This document shows, in pieces, positions 36,301-43,899 of a stretch of DNA of 64,000 bases. Under the pieces are notes generated by a model, which was not told where the DNA came from, made no database searches, and saw only the letters and a program-made list of their open reading frames with translations. The stretch comes from Apostichopus japonicus (taxonomy: Eukaryota > Echinodermata > Holothuroidea > Aspidochirotida > Stichopodidae): contig NC_092575.1 in the NCBI RefSeq assembly GCF_037975245.1, positions 4,028,501 to 4,092,500 on the forward strand, in the 5' to 3' direction. Each line of letters starts with the position of its first letter. The first letter of the stretch is position 1. A program made the translations under genes and the position numbers.

Positions 36301-37621
36301 TTTAGTTACGTGAGATCCGTAACCGCCGAGGTGGTTAGGCTATTTGCTTTACACTTAACTATGGTAGGATATTATTTTTTCAGGTTTTTTTTCGCTATAC
36401 GGTCAAGTCAATAAGTTGTACATTGAGTATGAACTCAATAAATTATAACTTCTACATTGTGATCGACAGTTCGTAAGTTAAGGTTTGAGTGTTTGCTCCC
36501 AAATCTGACTAGGAATTTGTATCGCACAAATCGGCAGAAAGTGCGATGCTGATTTGAAAACGTCTCGCAAGTTTGTCGTTTTGGATCGCATTTTGCGATG
36601 CGATACCGGAAAAATCGAACACTGATGGTGAATGAACTCCAAATCAAATTATTTAATGTTTTAAAATAATGAATACTTGTTATTATTTTTCCATTTTAAA
36701 ACATTAAATAATTTGATTTGGAGTTCATTCACCATACTTTGGTGCTTTATTACTACGACAACCCACCTTACCGACACTGTACACAAGGTACTTTCCAAAC
36801 CTAGCACAAACCCACCCATATTATAATGGTTCGGTCCGATGGCATTGCGCAAGCGCAATAGCATCACGTCGTCTAATTCAACGTTAGAAAAAAGTTGGCG
36901 ATTTTTACGACAAAAACGTTTTTTTCCCGTGAAAGATCTGTATGCACGCTGGTTCCAGTCAGTTTTAAACGTGTTTCCAGATATACTCTGATGACATCAA
37001 TTGTATTTGATGGTATTTGATGTTATTTTAAGCCTGTTGTCTTGAGTTGTCTTGAGTTGTCGTGAGTTGTCGTGAGTTGACGCTAATTAGTGTGACCCCA
37101 ATTATGAGCCCACCATGCTACCGGTATTGGGAAAACAACCGGATATTACGCAGCATTGTTACGAATGCAGAATTCTGCGTCCAGGACACGTTTTGGCCAG
37201 GGACGCAAACTCTTCAAATTGCTTGCATTCTGCATGCATTCAAGTTTACAGAATCATTATATAGTCTGTGCTGACTTTATACAAGAAAGAATAATGAAGT
37301 GTCCAACTGTGGTGCTTCAGTTTAGGCCTAATGTTACAATAATTCACGTTAGGGAAAGAAAACATAAGTTGGTAAAATAAGGTTCCAACGTAACTAACCG
37401 CTTTTAACTTCGACAAAAGCAACCCTATAAACTATAAAAAATGAACACATCTTTAGCAGCCATGAATGATTTCAACTACCCTATTATGATCTCACCGTAA
37501 AGTTTTCATCGACAATTAGTGGCATTTGACGACGTTTGAACAGGGTCATTTGTCGTGGCATAGGACGGTGTATGAGGCCGTTCAGTGCAGCTGGGCAGAC
37601 GGAGATTAACTTGGATTTCAT
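18129..37621 (-). CDS. GGNBP2: GGNBP2, gametogenetin-binding protein 2 orthologue, 13 coding exons
   Basis: Joining exons 37496-37621, 33247-33345, 30476-30588, 28325-28471, 27634-27732, 26754-26864, 25858-26061, 25201-25375, 23540-23770, 22980-23145, 22133-22251, 20107-20217 and 18129-18320 gives 1893 nt, one continuous frame of 630 residues plus TAG, with GT-AG at every junction and consistent phases. Vertebrate GGNBP2 is about 697 residues. Conserved blocks in order: the N-terminal MPLIVDENFT/MIMEMPE region (33-49), CVPCVGCRR (about 105-113), NKRCQLHSLDNHK (about 178-190), CREEV, FCSECKSKVM, YCPRKHHLHVLC, RRERHAKTLEAAQEE (about 301-315), a basic RKKARKKNK stretch, and a C-terminal acidic/helical end. 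Cys/His clusters suggest zinc binding. In mammals the protein binds gametogenetin and is needed for sperm and placental development; its biochemical role is unclear. The middle (exons 9-12) is low-complexity and diverged. Confidence 0.93.
18340..18530. repeat. Two-copy tandem repeat, about 95 bp
   Basis: Two diverged copies containing GTGTGATTGCTATG.AGCCTGTCACAGA and AATGCTTT.CAAAGTGT lie in the last GGNBP2 intron. Confidence 0.75.
18822..19094. repeat. Pure GGGA microsatellite, about 68 units
   Basis: An uninterrupted GGGA tract of about 272 bp, all purine on the plus strand and CCCT on the transcribed GGNBP2 RNA. It lies in the last intron (18321-20106). The sequence can form G-quadruplex or triplex structures. 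Open frames through it are artefacts. Confidence 0.98.
19131..19245. repeat. Three 38-bp tandem copies
   Basis: The unit starts TATCACAAGGTT and ends TATCATCTTGTTGA. Copies begin at 19131, 19169 and 19207 and are nearly identical. They are immediately beyond the GGGA tract in the last GGNBP2 intron. Confidence 0.95.
20107..20217 (-). CDS. GGNBP2: GGNBP2 coding exon 12
   Basis: Encodes GSANYESDQVAKICRCSNER through HTLQDMLE. The end LQDMLE lines up with SLVELLDE of vertebrates just before the conserved C-terminus. Acceptor tacag, donor gtaatt. Phase 0 both ends. Confidence 0.83.
20571..20770. repeat. 100-bp tandem duplication
   Basis: Two nearly identical 100-bp units begin AAAAACTATATTG at 20571 and 20671 and end CAGACGTCTC. 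They lie in the GGNBP2 intron between exons 11 and 12. The low divergence implies a recent event. Confidence 0.95.
20975..22115. repeat. Minisatellite, about 62-bp unit
   Basis: About 16 units of CACCATTCAGGTTCAGTTGA, CTGACAAGATACACATTACA, TGGTCAGGAGCCTGTCACCA. The first and last units are longer (about 108 bp), with an extra AGCCAACAAAGGTCAGCAATG segment, while the core uses the short unit. It nearly fills the intron between GGNBP2 exons 11 and 12 and ends just before the exon 11 donor. Confidence 0.95.
22133..22251 (-). CDS. GGNBP2: GGNBP2 coding exon 11
   Basis: Encodes GEFQEEEPCGVGEICADCKG and a Ser/Asn-rich tail. The CADCKG motif resembles the CxxC motifs in the vertebrate linker. Acceptor cacacag, donor gtgagc. 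Its 3' splice site and first bases are duplicated upstream (22395), where use of the copy would give an immediate stop. Confidence 0.82.
22237..22565. repeat. Local duplication of the GGNBP2 exon 11 splice acceptor region
   Basis: The segment CTCCTGTGTGCGAGTAACAA at 22249-22268 recurs at 22393-22412. The downstream TTGATCTTCAAATTATACAA block recurs at 22311-22330 and about 22529-22548. Thus the 3' splice site and adjacent intron were duplicated. Confidence 0.85.
22980..23145 (-). CDS. GGNBP2: GGNBP2 coding exon 10
   Basis: About 55 residues, polar and low in hydrophobics (LSTSVQEEPKAS ... GRPAMCG), without a close vertebrate match. It is supported by splice signals (acceptor cctcag, donor gtaagt) and by frame continuity between strong neighbours. 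Confidence 0.8.
23540..23770 (-). CDS. GGNBP2: GGNBP2 coding exon 9 (basic coiled region)
   Basis: Encodes VALDAKHGLSKIELICQEIN then a charged EDEERQQRREQKKQRKKA helix and RKKNKSLPKPE. The vertebrate protein has the same acidic-to-basic helix followed by RRKNK. The RKKARKKNK stretch could be a nuclear localisation signal. Acceptor aaacag, donor gtaaga. Confidence 0.93.
25201..25375 (-). CDS. GGNBP2: GGNBP2 coding exon 8 (best conserved block)
   Basis: Encodes RRERHAKTLEAAQEEILTCL and GLHIYDRLHRIRQKVLAEEQ onwards, the strongest match to the vertebrate protein in this window. It is probably alpha-helical. Acceptor tcgacag, donor gtagag. Ends in phase 0. Confidence 0.95.
25858..26061 (-). CDS. 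GGNBP2: GGNBP2 coding exon 7 (cysteine-rich)
   Basis: Encodes RFCSECKSKVMTAF through CPRKHHLHVLCDTDYI and KRAEPDLCG. It carries the CxxC pair and the CPxxHHxHVxC cluster, which align with FCTDCKNKVLRAY and CPHERHIHVCCETDFI in vertebrates; these are likely metal ligands. The donor gtaagt was preferred over an upstream gtgtaa because it keeps the frame into RRERHAKT. Confidence 0.93.
26754..26864 (-). CDS. GGNBP2: GGNBP2 coding exon 6
   Basis: Encodes NWEDIWEAMETPCREEVITI and SSCELKRTTDAYLSKH, aligning with the vertebrate WMDVWELMSQECRDEVVLID block. Acceptor aattag, donor gtgagt. Confidence 0.92.
27634..27732 (-). CDS. GGNBP2: GGNBP2 coding exon 5
   Basis: Encodes PKLNDIVDSIHKNRRNKRCQ and LHSLDNHKVRLL. 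It is nearly identical to the vertebrate SKLNDMIDAIPKSKKNKRCQ. Acceptor tttcag, donor gtaagc. Confidence 0.93.
27813..27890 (+). repeat. 78-bp dispersed repeat (copy A)
   Basis: It shares TTTTTGTCCC, TGTTACTTG, and the block around CCTGCTAGGATC, GGAACGTCAGGCCAAC with 62420-62497. It contains a small stem GATCC-TGCTA-GGATC. It is located in a GGNBP2 intron. Probably the end of a SINE or other retroelement; family not recognised. Confidence 0.7.
27962..28305 (-). pseudogene. Two dead copies of the 3' half of GGNBP2 exon 4
   Basis: Copies at about 27962-28125 and 28143-28305 repeat the exon 4 end, its donor (GTTCAAGG-gtgaga in the first copy) and adjacent intron. Both contain in-frame stops (VCVTH-stop and SVTQEVLSDTR-stop in place of SVTHEVLYDMR), so they are not usable exons. 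Confidence 0.8.
28325..28471 (-). CDS. GGNBP2: GGNBP2 coding exon 4
   Basis: Encodes SMEELFNRLKEQQ through FSILSVQG, aligning with SVERLFSQLVES...FYVHG of the vertebrate protein. Acceptor tcttcag, donor gtgaga. The 3' half of this exon with its donor was duplicated twice in the downstream intron (27962-28305); those copies contain stops. Confidence 0.9.
29084..29098. repeat. Short TTAGGG-type interstitial repeat
   Basis: About two and a half CCCTAA units. Too short to be more than a chance or repaired-break trace. Confidence 0.4.
30476..30588 (-). CDS. GGNBP2: GGNBP2 coding exon 3
   Basis: Residues 76 to about 113. It ends in the CVPCVGCRR cysteine motif that is identical in vertebrates. 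Acceptor cctccag, donor gtaaac. It leaves two bases of a split codon. Confidence 0.93.
33247..33345 (-). CDS. GGNBP2: GGNBP2 coding exon 2
   Basis: Residues 43-75, starting MIMEMPEIDALT and matching the vertebrate MVMEFPDNVLNL block. The acceptor is ttttcag and the donor gtaagt. Phase 0 at both ends. Confidence 0.9.
34703..37098. mobile_element. 2396-bp DNA element with about 380-bp inverted arms
   Basis: The left arm 34703-35082 and right arm 36615-37098 are near-perfect reverse complements (allowing for a hairpin insertion in the right arm). Tips read CGGTCACACTAATTAGCG and GGGTCACACTAATTAGCG. The target duplication CAATTATG is perfect at 34695-34702 and 37099-37106. Just inside the tips are tandem TCGTGAGTTG/TCTTGAGTTG steps. 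The interior (35083-36614) has ATCGG/CCGATA clusters (35270-35375) and no transposase frame. Long arms and an 8-bp duplication would fit a Mutator-like, foldback or hAT-derived element; the superfamily is undecided. Confidence 0.85.
36625..36735. repeat. Perfect 43-bp palindrome with 25-nt loop
   Basis: 36625-36667 and 36693-36735 are exact reverse complements. The unit interrupts the right arm of the 2396-bp element between TATGGTGAA and CAGTGTTCGA, which are contiguous in the left arm (35064-35082). Confidence 0.95.
37496..37621 (-). CDS. GGNBP2: GGNBP2 coding exon 1
   Basis: Residues 1-42. The conserved part is the end, RRQMPLIVDENFT, aligning with the QIPLYIDDTLT of the vertebrate protein. 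The donor is gtgaga. I chose the ATG at 37621 because it gives a leader length close to the vertebrate one; an in-frame ATG at 37666 would add 15 residues. Intron 1 (33346-37495) is 4.15 kb and holds the nested transposons. Confidence 0.8.
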
Positions 37622-38058
37622 GTTGATGAAACAAACTTTGTGATGGAGGAGAGCATACGTTTTCAAGAATTTCCGATAAATCCGGACCGTGAAGAAAGCT
37701 TAGTACAATTCGTTTTAGTTTTAAAACTGAACTGAACAGCCTAGGCCTACTTGCTGAGTAGTTTAATCTGTGAACTGTACTTTCCCTCAAATCAGCTGGA
37801 CGGGTCGCAAACACAAATGCAATACTAGAGTCGGCCGTAGCTTTGTATGATGCACGTTGGCAATATCGCGCGTGGCTGGAGTGGATGTAATGCCAACAGC
37901 CGACGCAATAGGCGTTTTTCCACCCTCTTGACTGTAGTGAGACTGTTATGGTCGAGCGCCATCCAAATATGTTTCCAACTTACGACGCAGGGCAAATAAA
38001 CGACAGAGGCCAACGCTGGCTTATCTTTCACAGGGGTGTTGCTAGACTTCTGTTAGGG
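37622..38058. promoter_or_regulatory. Probable 5' UTR/promoter region of GGNBP2
   Basis: Upstream of the GGNBP2 start on the minus strand, with moderate CpG content around 37830-37910. No core promoter motif can be fixed; incidental open frames here are not genes. Confidence 0.3.
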
Positions 38059-38066
38059 GTCCCAAT

Positions 38067-38460
38067 CAGTGGCGGAAGCGTCCATACAGTCAGAGGGGGG
38101 GGGGGGGGAGGGATGCCTTCCGACGGACTCAAATGGACTGCTGGCGCCCTTTTCAGCTCTTAACCACTTTTTACTTATTCGTGATTATTGACTTTTTTAT
38201 TGCTCTCTCATCTACTTATTGACATTTATCACATGTTGTTGGAGTAATTTGGCGATGACACCTATTTATTCTTCGTTTATCTGCAAATTAGCCAGGCCCG
38301 GAAAGGGTCATTTCCGGCGATCTAGGGAATATCTTTACTCAAAAAAATTCTGGCGCTCCGCTAAGATGTGTCCAGAGCAGTATATAGCTCTGACAGTGTC
38401 GAAGGCGCCCCTACAGACCATTCCTGCCCCTCCTGACCAATACCCCTAGCTCCGCCACTG
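38067..38460. mobile_element. hAT MITE, 394 bp
   Basis: Tips CAGTGGCGGAAGCG and, inwards from the right, CAGTGGCGGAGCTAGGGG. Target duplication GTCCCAAT/GTCTCAAT (38059-38066, 38461-38468) has one mismatch. It is a relative of the nest element at 14739-15795 and preserves its empty GGGTCATT site at 38309-38316. Confidence 0.88.
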
Positions 38461-38733
38461 GTCTCAATGCTCTTCTAGAGGGGAAGAAGCCATTACTTAT
38501 TTTCTCAAAAATAAGATTCTGAAAATTTGGGAAGTGGGCTGACAGATATCTCAAGTAGCGGGGGGGGGGGGGACCAAATCCCCACCCTCTCTTTGAAAAC
38601 CGGCAAAAAAGGGTTGACTGGGGATGGAGGAGTTCTTGTATGCAGGCCATTCCTAATCTAGGATTTGTTGTGAAAATGTAGATTACACAAACAAGCAATA
38701 AGGATCCAACTGTTTCAATACTTGTGTTCGTGA

Positions 38734-39140
38734 ATGGTGGGTACATCAATCTCTGACCCCATAACATTCCATCTGGGGAACGAAGCTAGCGAATGCAAAG
38801 AGCACCACTCAGTAGGATGAATTTCAGCAACAGTTTTCATGTAGGCCTGGTTCCTGAATCCTTGTTTTTTTCTTTAATGGTGGGTTCATCAATCTCTGAC
38901 CCCATAAATACATACCATCAGGGGAAGGTAGCTAGGGAATGCAAAGAGCACCACTCAGTAGGATGATTTTCAGCAAGTTTTCATGTAGGCCTGGTTCCTG
39001 AATCCTTGTTTTTTTCTTTAATGGTGGGTTCATCAATCTCTGACCCCATAAATACATACCATCAGGGGAAGGTAGCTAGGGAATGCAAAGAGCACCACTC
39101 AGTAGGATGATTTTCAGCAACAGTTTTCATGTAGGCCTGT
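38734..39140. repeat. 144-bp tandem repeat, 2.8 copies
   Basis: Units start ATGGTGGGT at 38734, 38877 and 39021 and include CATCAATCTCTGACCCCATA and AGAGCACCACTCAGTAGGAT. The second and third copies are more alike than the first. Intergenic, between GGNBP2 and malectin. Confidence 0.95.
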
Positions 39141-41758
39141 TTCAGCCAAGGGGAGGGGGGGGGGATTTTAACACCACAGGACATTGGTCAAAACCCCCCC
39201 ACCCCTTACATCTACATGTCTGGTGCCAGTATTGTTTTTTAGTCATAGAAGGAATACAGGGATACCTTATAACCACGAGGAAGCCACAGTTCACACAGGG
39301 ATGAAAGTGCATCAAAATGCTTTTATTTATAAAAACATAACAAACAATGCATTGCCATTCTTTGGCTCTTAAGTATGTATAACATCCCAAAATAATACAC
39401 TTGAAAAAATTCACTTCAAATCAATTACAAGAAATATGTACCACGCATTTAATTCAACACTTAAAGTTCAGACCGTGGCAGTCACTTTAAATGATCTTGT
39501 CCTTACAGACACACCCCCTTTGTATCATCATTCATAATATATCTTTAAACATCATCACTTCTGTTCATAACCTGCATGCAGCAGTGTTTCAACTATTTTA
39601 AGAAATACCCCGTTTATTCAACCCTGCAGCTTTTAGACACATTCCCTTGGCAAATATCTCTCCACAAACATGGACATTATCCCTTCACAAACACGGACAT
39701 TTCCTATGGATATTCACAAACAGAGGCATGGATAGTTGACTGGTTGCTTTCTCCATCTAATATATGCTCAACGTTTCAGACACTCAAAACATAAAGGTCA
39801 TACTACATATTGCCCCTTTATTTCAGCCTGCTTCTGGGTAACACTCCCAACATTTCCTCTGAGTACCTTACTAACCAAAAGGGTTCTTATCCTCCCAATG
39901 TATTCATAGACAAAAGGATTGAGGGGGGGTTGGGGTGAAATTATAATGAACTGCTCTCTTCTTTACTGGAGGTCACTCTGGTGTTAGCAGACGGCTGAAG
40001 AGATGAGTAAAGTTTGACAGTATTTCTGATCAGTCTTTTGTGATGATCTATCAATCATTAATGGCACCTTTCACCATTAATGGCACCAAATGCAATGGCA
40101 CCTTCCAAGGAAACCTAAAATAAAACATAAAATGTGCTATTCACCAGTTTTGCATACTTTATTCAATAAAGATGCAACCATCTCAAGAGTTTTATTACTT
40201 CTGTTGGAAACACCCGAATAAACTTCTCACATCCGTCATCTGCCTTTGTGTTACTATGCTGCATAATGATCTAGTTTGGACTTTAGCCAACCCCTGTGAA
40301 ATGCAAGTTAAACAAACCATTTCGGGGCTTCTCCCACATGTACATGTGACTTCTTAACGTCATAAAAACAAAACTGCCTCTAAGATGATATTTATGGAAA
40401 TAAATAAGAAAGATTAATCAAGACAACTTTTCAAAGTTAAGGTGCATACTGAAAAAAATTAAATGAAAGTAAATACATCCACACAGACAAAATATGTGAC
40501 AGTCTTGGTTATTCTAATCCTGTAATATTTGAGGTCAAATACGGGTAATCGGCAAGTTCTGATAATGATATACGGTATTTGTGTTGTAAGACAGAAACTA
40601 AGTCATGAGAAGTATAGAATAAGAAGATTTTCATCCGCTTTCATAATAAACCAGAAAAACAGTGAGATTGTTCATCTTTACCAGAAAAAAGAAACCATTT
40701 GTATCTTGTGCTTGAAAGTGCTTGCAGATACTCCACATGATATTGCATTTGACAGTAAAGTTAGGCGATTAAAATTGTCGCCCTCAAATTTAAATGTTTA
40801 ATGTTTTCGTGATTTAAAGTCCTTGTTTAAAACACACAAACAAACACGCACACAAACACGCACAAATAAACACACAAGCATCACAAGTATGGAGAACTTA
40901 TACACAACCAAATATACAACAAAAGCAGAGTACTTGAAAAATTTTGGTCCAAATCAACGACTTCATTTGATAATTTGTATCTAGCATATCTAGCTGACAA
41001 AATGACTAGCAATTAGCAAGTGCGAGCAGGGGGTTGCTGGGGCTGGATGGGGGTAGCTAGGGTGGGAGCATTTATGGCTAGTAAAGGTGAAGGTTGATAG
41101 GATTCTAGGGCAATAAGTCACATTTTTCCATAAAAAAAAAAATGGGAGGGAAGGAGGAAGAAAAAGGGATGTTTCTGTATTGCCAGTTTGTACATGTACT
41201 ATTTAGCCACCCCCGCCTGCTCCTCCTTCCTTCACGTTAACTTTCATGACTTTGAGATTATGGATCTAGAGTATAAAGGCTCTTAAAATGACCTCATGAT
41301 GTCATTGGCTTCAATTTTCAACACCGTTAACTTACTAACAGGAAAATATGTGAAAGGAAAACATTAAAAGAGAGAGAGTAAATAAAAAGTTAGGGTCTCG
41401 GTGGCAGTATGACATCACAGATCTACAATATCACAGCTCCAGACACAACCTTTAAACTAGAATTTTTACTTCACTATCTGTCTCTATCTAACATATCAAC
41501 CTAACTTATAACAATTATTGGTCAGGTAAGTGCTAAGATTTAAGAAAGTCAAATATGAGTCAGAGATAGGTAAGTATCGTTGATCGTAAACACCCAAGTC
41601 AGTAAGTTCTGGGGTACCTCCAATATGGAGTGAGATTTTTTCTAAGCCGTTTTGCAAGAGTTTGTCCTTCACAAAAAAAAAAACGTCACTGTCACGTAAA
41701 GCGAAAGACGATAGCTGGGTTGTGTCTTCTCCAAAAATGTTAATGTTATGTGATTGTA

Positions 41759-41801
<43 letters not shown>

Positions 41802-43660
41802 GAAAACGTAATGAGTTGGAAAATTTAGAACAGTGAAAAAACTTCCAGCCTCCACTGGGATTCGAACCTGGGCCTCCCGCTTTATATGCGGACACCCTAA
41901 CAAACTAGGCGATGGTCGCTGATTGTATGTCCAGAGGTTCAAAACCGGTAAGGAAGGTCGTAATTCCATTGTAGGCGTTTGTCACCTGTATCGAACAATA
42001 CTAGTTCTGTTTTTGGTGACATATTTGCCCTACTCTAGAGATCAAACATGATGCTAACCAACTCGAAATCATTTGTGATTCCTAAAGCCGGATCTCGAAA
42101 GAGATACTTTGAACAGACTATATATATACATATATACATTTAATGTGTACATGAGAGCACGCTTCAAATGTGTATGTATGGTCTGTCATGTGAAAAAAGA
42201 AAAAAATCATTTCCATTTATATCACACAAACATTTCATACAATTTTCAAATGTTATTATGTAGAGTAATGTGTATGTCCATCCTAGTACCTGTCGCAATT
42301 ACATGCATGTCACATCTTTCCGATTCATATGCCCTTTGACATTATAGATTTATAAAGGTTGCCTTTTCAATCGACGTTCTGAAGCTATAAAAAGACTTGG
42401 AAATTCAAGTATTATGATGATGAGTAGCTATTTTATACTTCAGTTCCTCTCCCAACAAGTTTCAGGTACTTGACCGCAAGTAAAGATTTGCGTGTATAGT
42501 GTAATCGACAACAGAAAAACTGGCTGTGAAATCAAAATCAAATATTGAAAGGGACAGACAATTATTTACTGGGTAGGACGGGACCTGAAAACCAGTAAGC
42601 TAGAGATTAAAACCATAGTAACTGAGCCATCCCTCTCTCGGTTGGTGGCAAAGTAACTTTTTTGGGAGGAGAGATCGTTCTCCCAACAACGGGGTGTGCC
42701 AAACAGGTGATATGATCATAACTGGATCAGTGTCTTTTTTTTCGTCTGTCTATAAATCAACAGACAGACAGACAAATTATTGGAAGACTCACTCTCTGCT
42801 CCAATACTTTAACCTAACTTTTTAACAGTCCAATGGATGGGATTTCTCTATATGTGTGCAATTTGTATTCATTTTACTGTATGAGTGTGTGAAGTTTTTT
42901 TTCTTCTTTTCAAATTATCTTTTCTTGTCCTCCTGTAAGCTTTCTTTATAGGGCGTCTATATCAAGATGAACTAAACATAGTCTTGTACCTAGCCTGGAA
43001 TACAAGGGGAAAAATTCTTCTCATGATTAAGACAAAGAAGAAGTTTACTCTTTCCCAACAAACAGATTTTACCCCTTATTTCAATCGTCATGTGGAACAA
43101 TTAATTCGCTGTAGAACTGGATAAACTTTAAAAGATAAAATAGGAAAGTAGCAGGCTCTGTAGCACTCGAAAAATGGTAGTAGCGTTGTCGTCATGGTGA
43201 TATGAATAATAGCATTACGGAAAGATCTATTTAAAGAAGAAGAAGAAGAAGAGAAAAAGTAAGGATAACGAGCAGAAATATAGATAATTAATAAATTTAA
43301 GTCACAAGACGAGACATTCAAACCAATTGCTATTTCTTCACATTTACCGATTATTTACAACAACAACAAAATATTTAAAATTGCCATGAATATTTTTTCC
43401 CTTTCCCAAACCAAGAAAAAAATGCTCTACCAACAACATACCCCTCCCCCATCTTAAAAAATGAATGGCTATGTCCTTTTCCCCAATACAAAAAAAAAAA
43501 ATTACCCAACATAAATTACACACAAAAGTACTGTACCAATCTTTTCACAAAAATGTTAAAAATCTACATTTCCAAACTATTAACTAGATAAGAAAAAGGG
43601 AGAGAAAAAAATCTGAAAAAGGGGGTGGGAAAAAAATCGTTTGCACATTTTTTTTCTTCT
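39141..43660. other. Downstream of malectin: 3' UTR and intergenic, no other gene seen
   Basis: Part of this must be the malectin 3' UTR, but I could not pick a poly(A) site. It contains a TA microsatellite (41762-41799), a tRNA-like SINE trace (41846-41935) and AT-rich unique sequence. Confidence 0.5.
41846..41935 (-). repeat. tRNA-derived SINE trace
   Basis: On the minus strand a tRNA-like body is readable: an A-box-like segment near 41895-41910, an anticodon-arm-like hairpin (CCGC, ATATAAA, GCGG) and a perfect B box GGTTCGAATCC (41847-41857). The T stem has two mismatches and the acceptor does not pair well, so a functional tRNA gene is unlikely. Confidence 0.55.
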
Positions 43661-43899
43661 TTACAGCCTGCATAGGCAAAATAGTGTTGGAATAAAAACA
43701 GCAATTGATATAAGGATTGGGAATATAAGACTACTGTCGTCTGACGCATAAGGATCGACAGTTTTTGGTCCCGATTTATGCTTTATCTTCTGTTTCTCTC
43801 GTATTTCTTTAGTTTCGTCGTCTTCCTCGTCATCTTCCCCTCCGTCTGGGTCCTCTTCATCATCTGTGTTCCAGGGAAGAGGCGGTAGTTGAGGGACAT
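43661..43899 (-). CDS. MLEC: Malectin coding exon 4
   Basis: Encodes [10 protein letters not shown], the acidic linker, a basic [20 protein letters not shown] segment and the terminal membrane span. PYASD-SSL-FPI and [11 protein letters not shown] are nearly identical to vertebrate malectin. The acceptor is ttttttag; a MITE begins only 26 bases upstream. Confidence 0.95.

Larger units (their letters stand above)
34124..37111. mobile_element. MITE of about 584 bp interrupted by a larger element
   Basis: Tips GGCTTCGTAATTGACGCAC (34124-34142) and, inwards from the right, GGGCTCATAATTGACGCAC (split: 34689-34702 joined to 37107-37111). The TAATTGACGCAC motif is repeated once at 34149-34160. It is inserted in the hAT copy at 34055-37146 and is itself the target of the 2396-bp element. 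No duplication around its own ends was clear. Confidence 0.65.
34055..37146. mobile_element. Broken hAT copy hosting a nested insertion
   Basis: 34055-34109 (TTGTGCGGGATCC, CCGATCACAGTGCAATG) and 37118-37146 (CTACCGGTATTGGG, AAAACAACCGG) are consecutive in the intact element at 5583-6919, read in reverse. Here about 3 kb of other DNA separates them. The far end of this copy was not found. Confidence 0.7.

Noticed and set aside
38411-38767. 118-residue minus-strand frame
   Set aside because: It spans a hAT end and a G tract and has no homology I recognise.
41846-41935. A functional tRNA gene
   Set aside because: The B box is perfect but the T stem has mismatches and the acceptor does not pair; better explained as a SINE.
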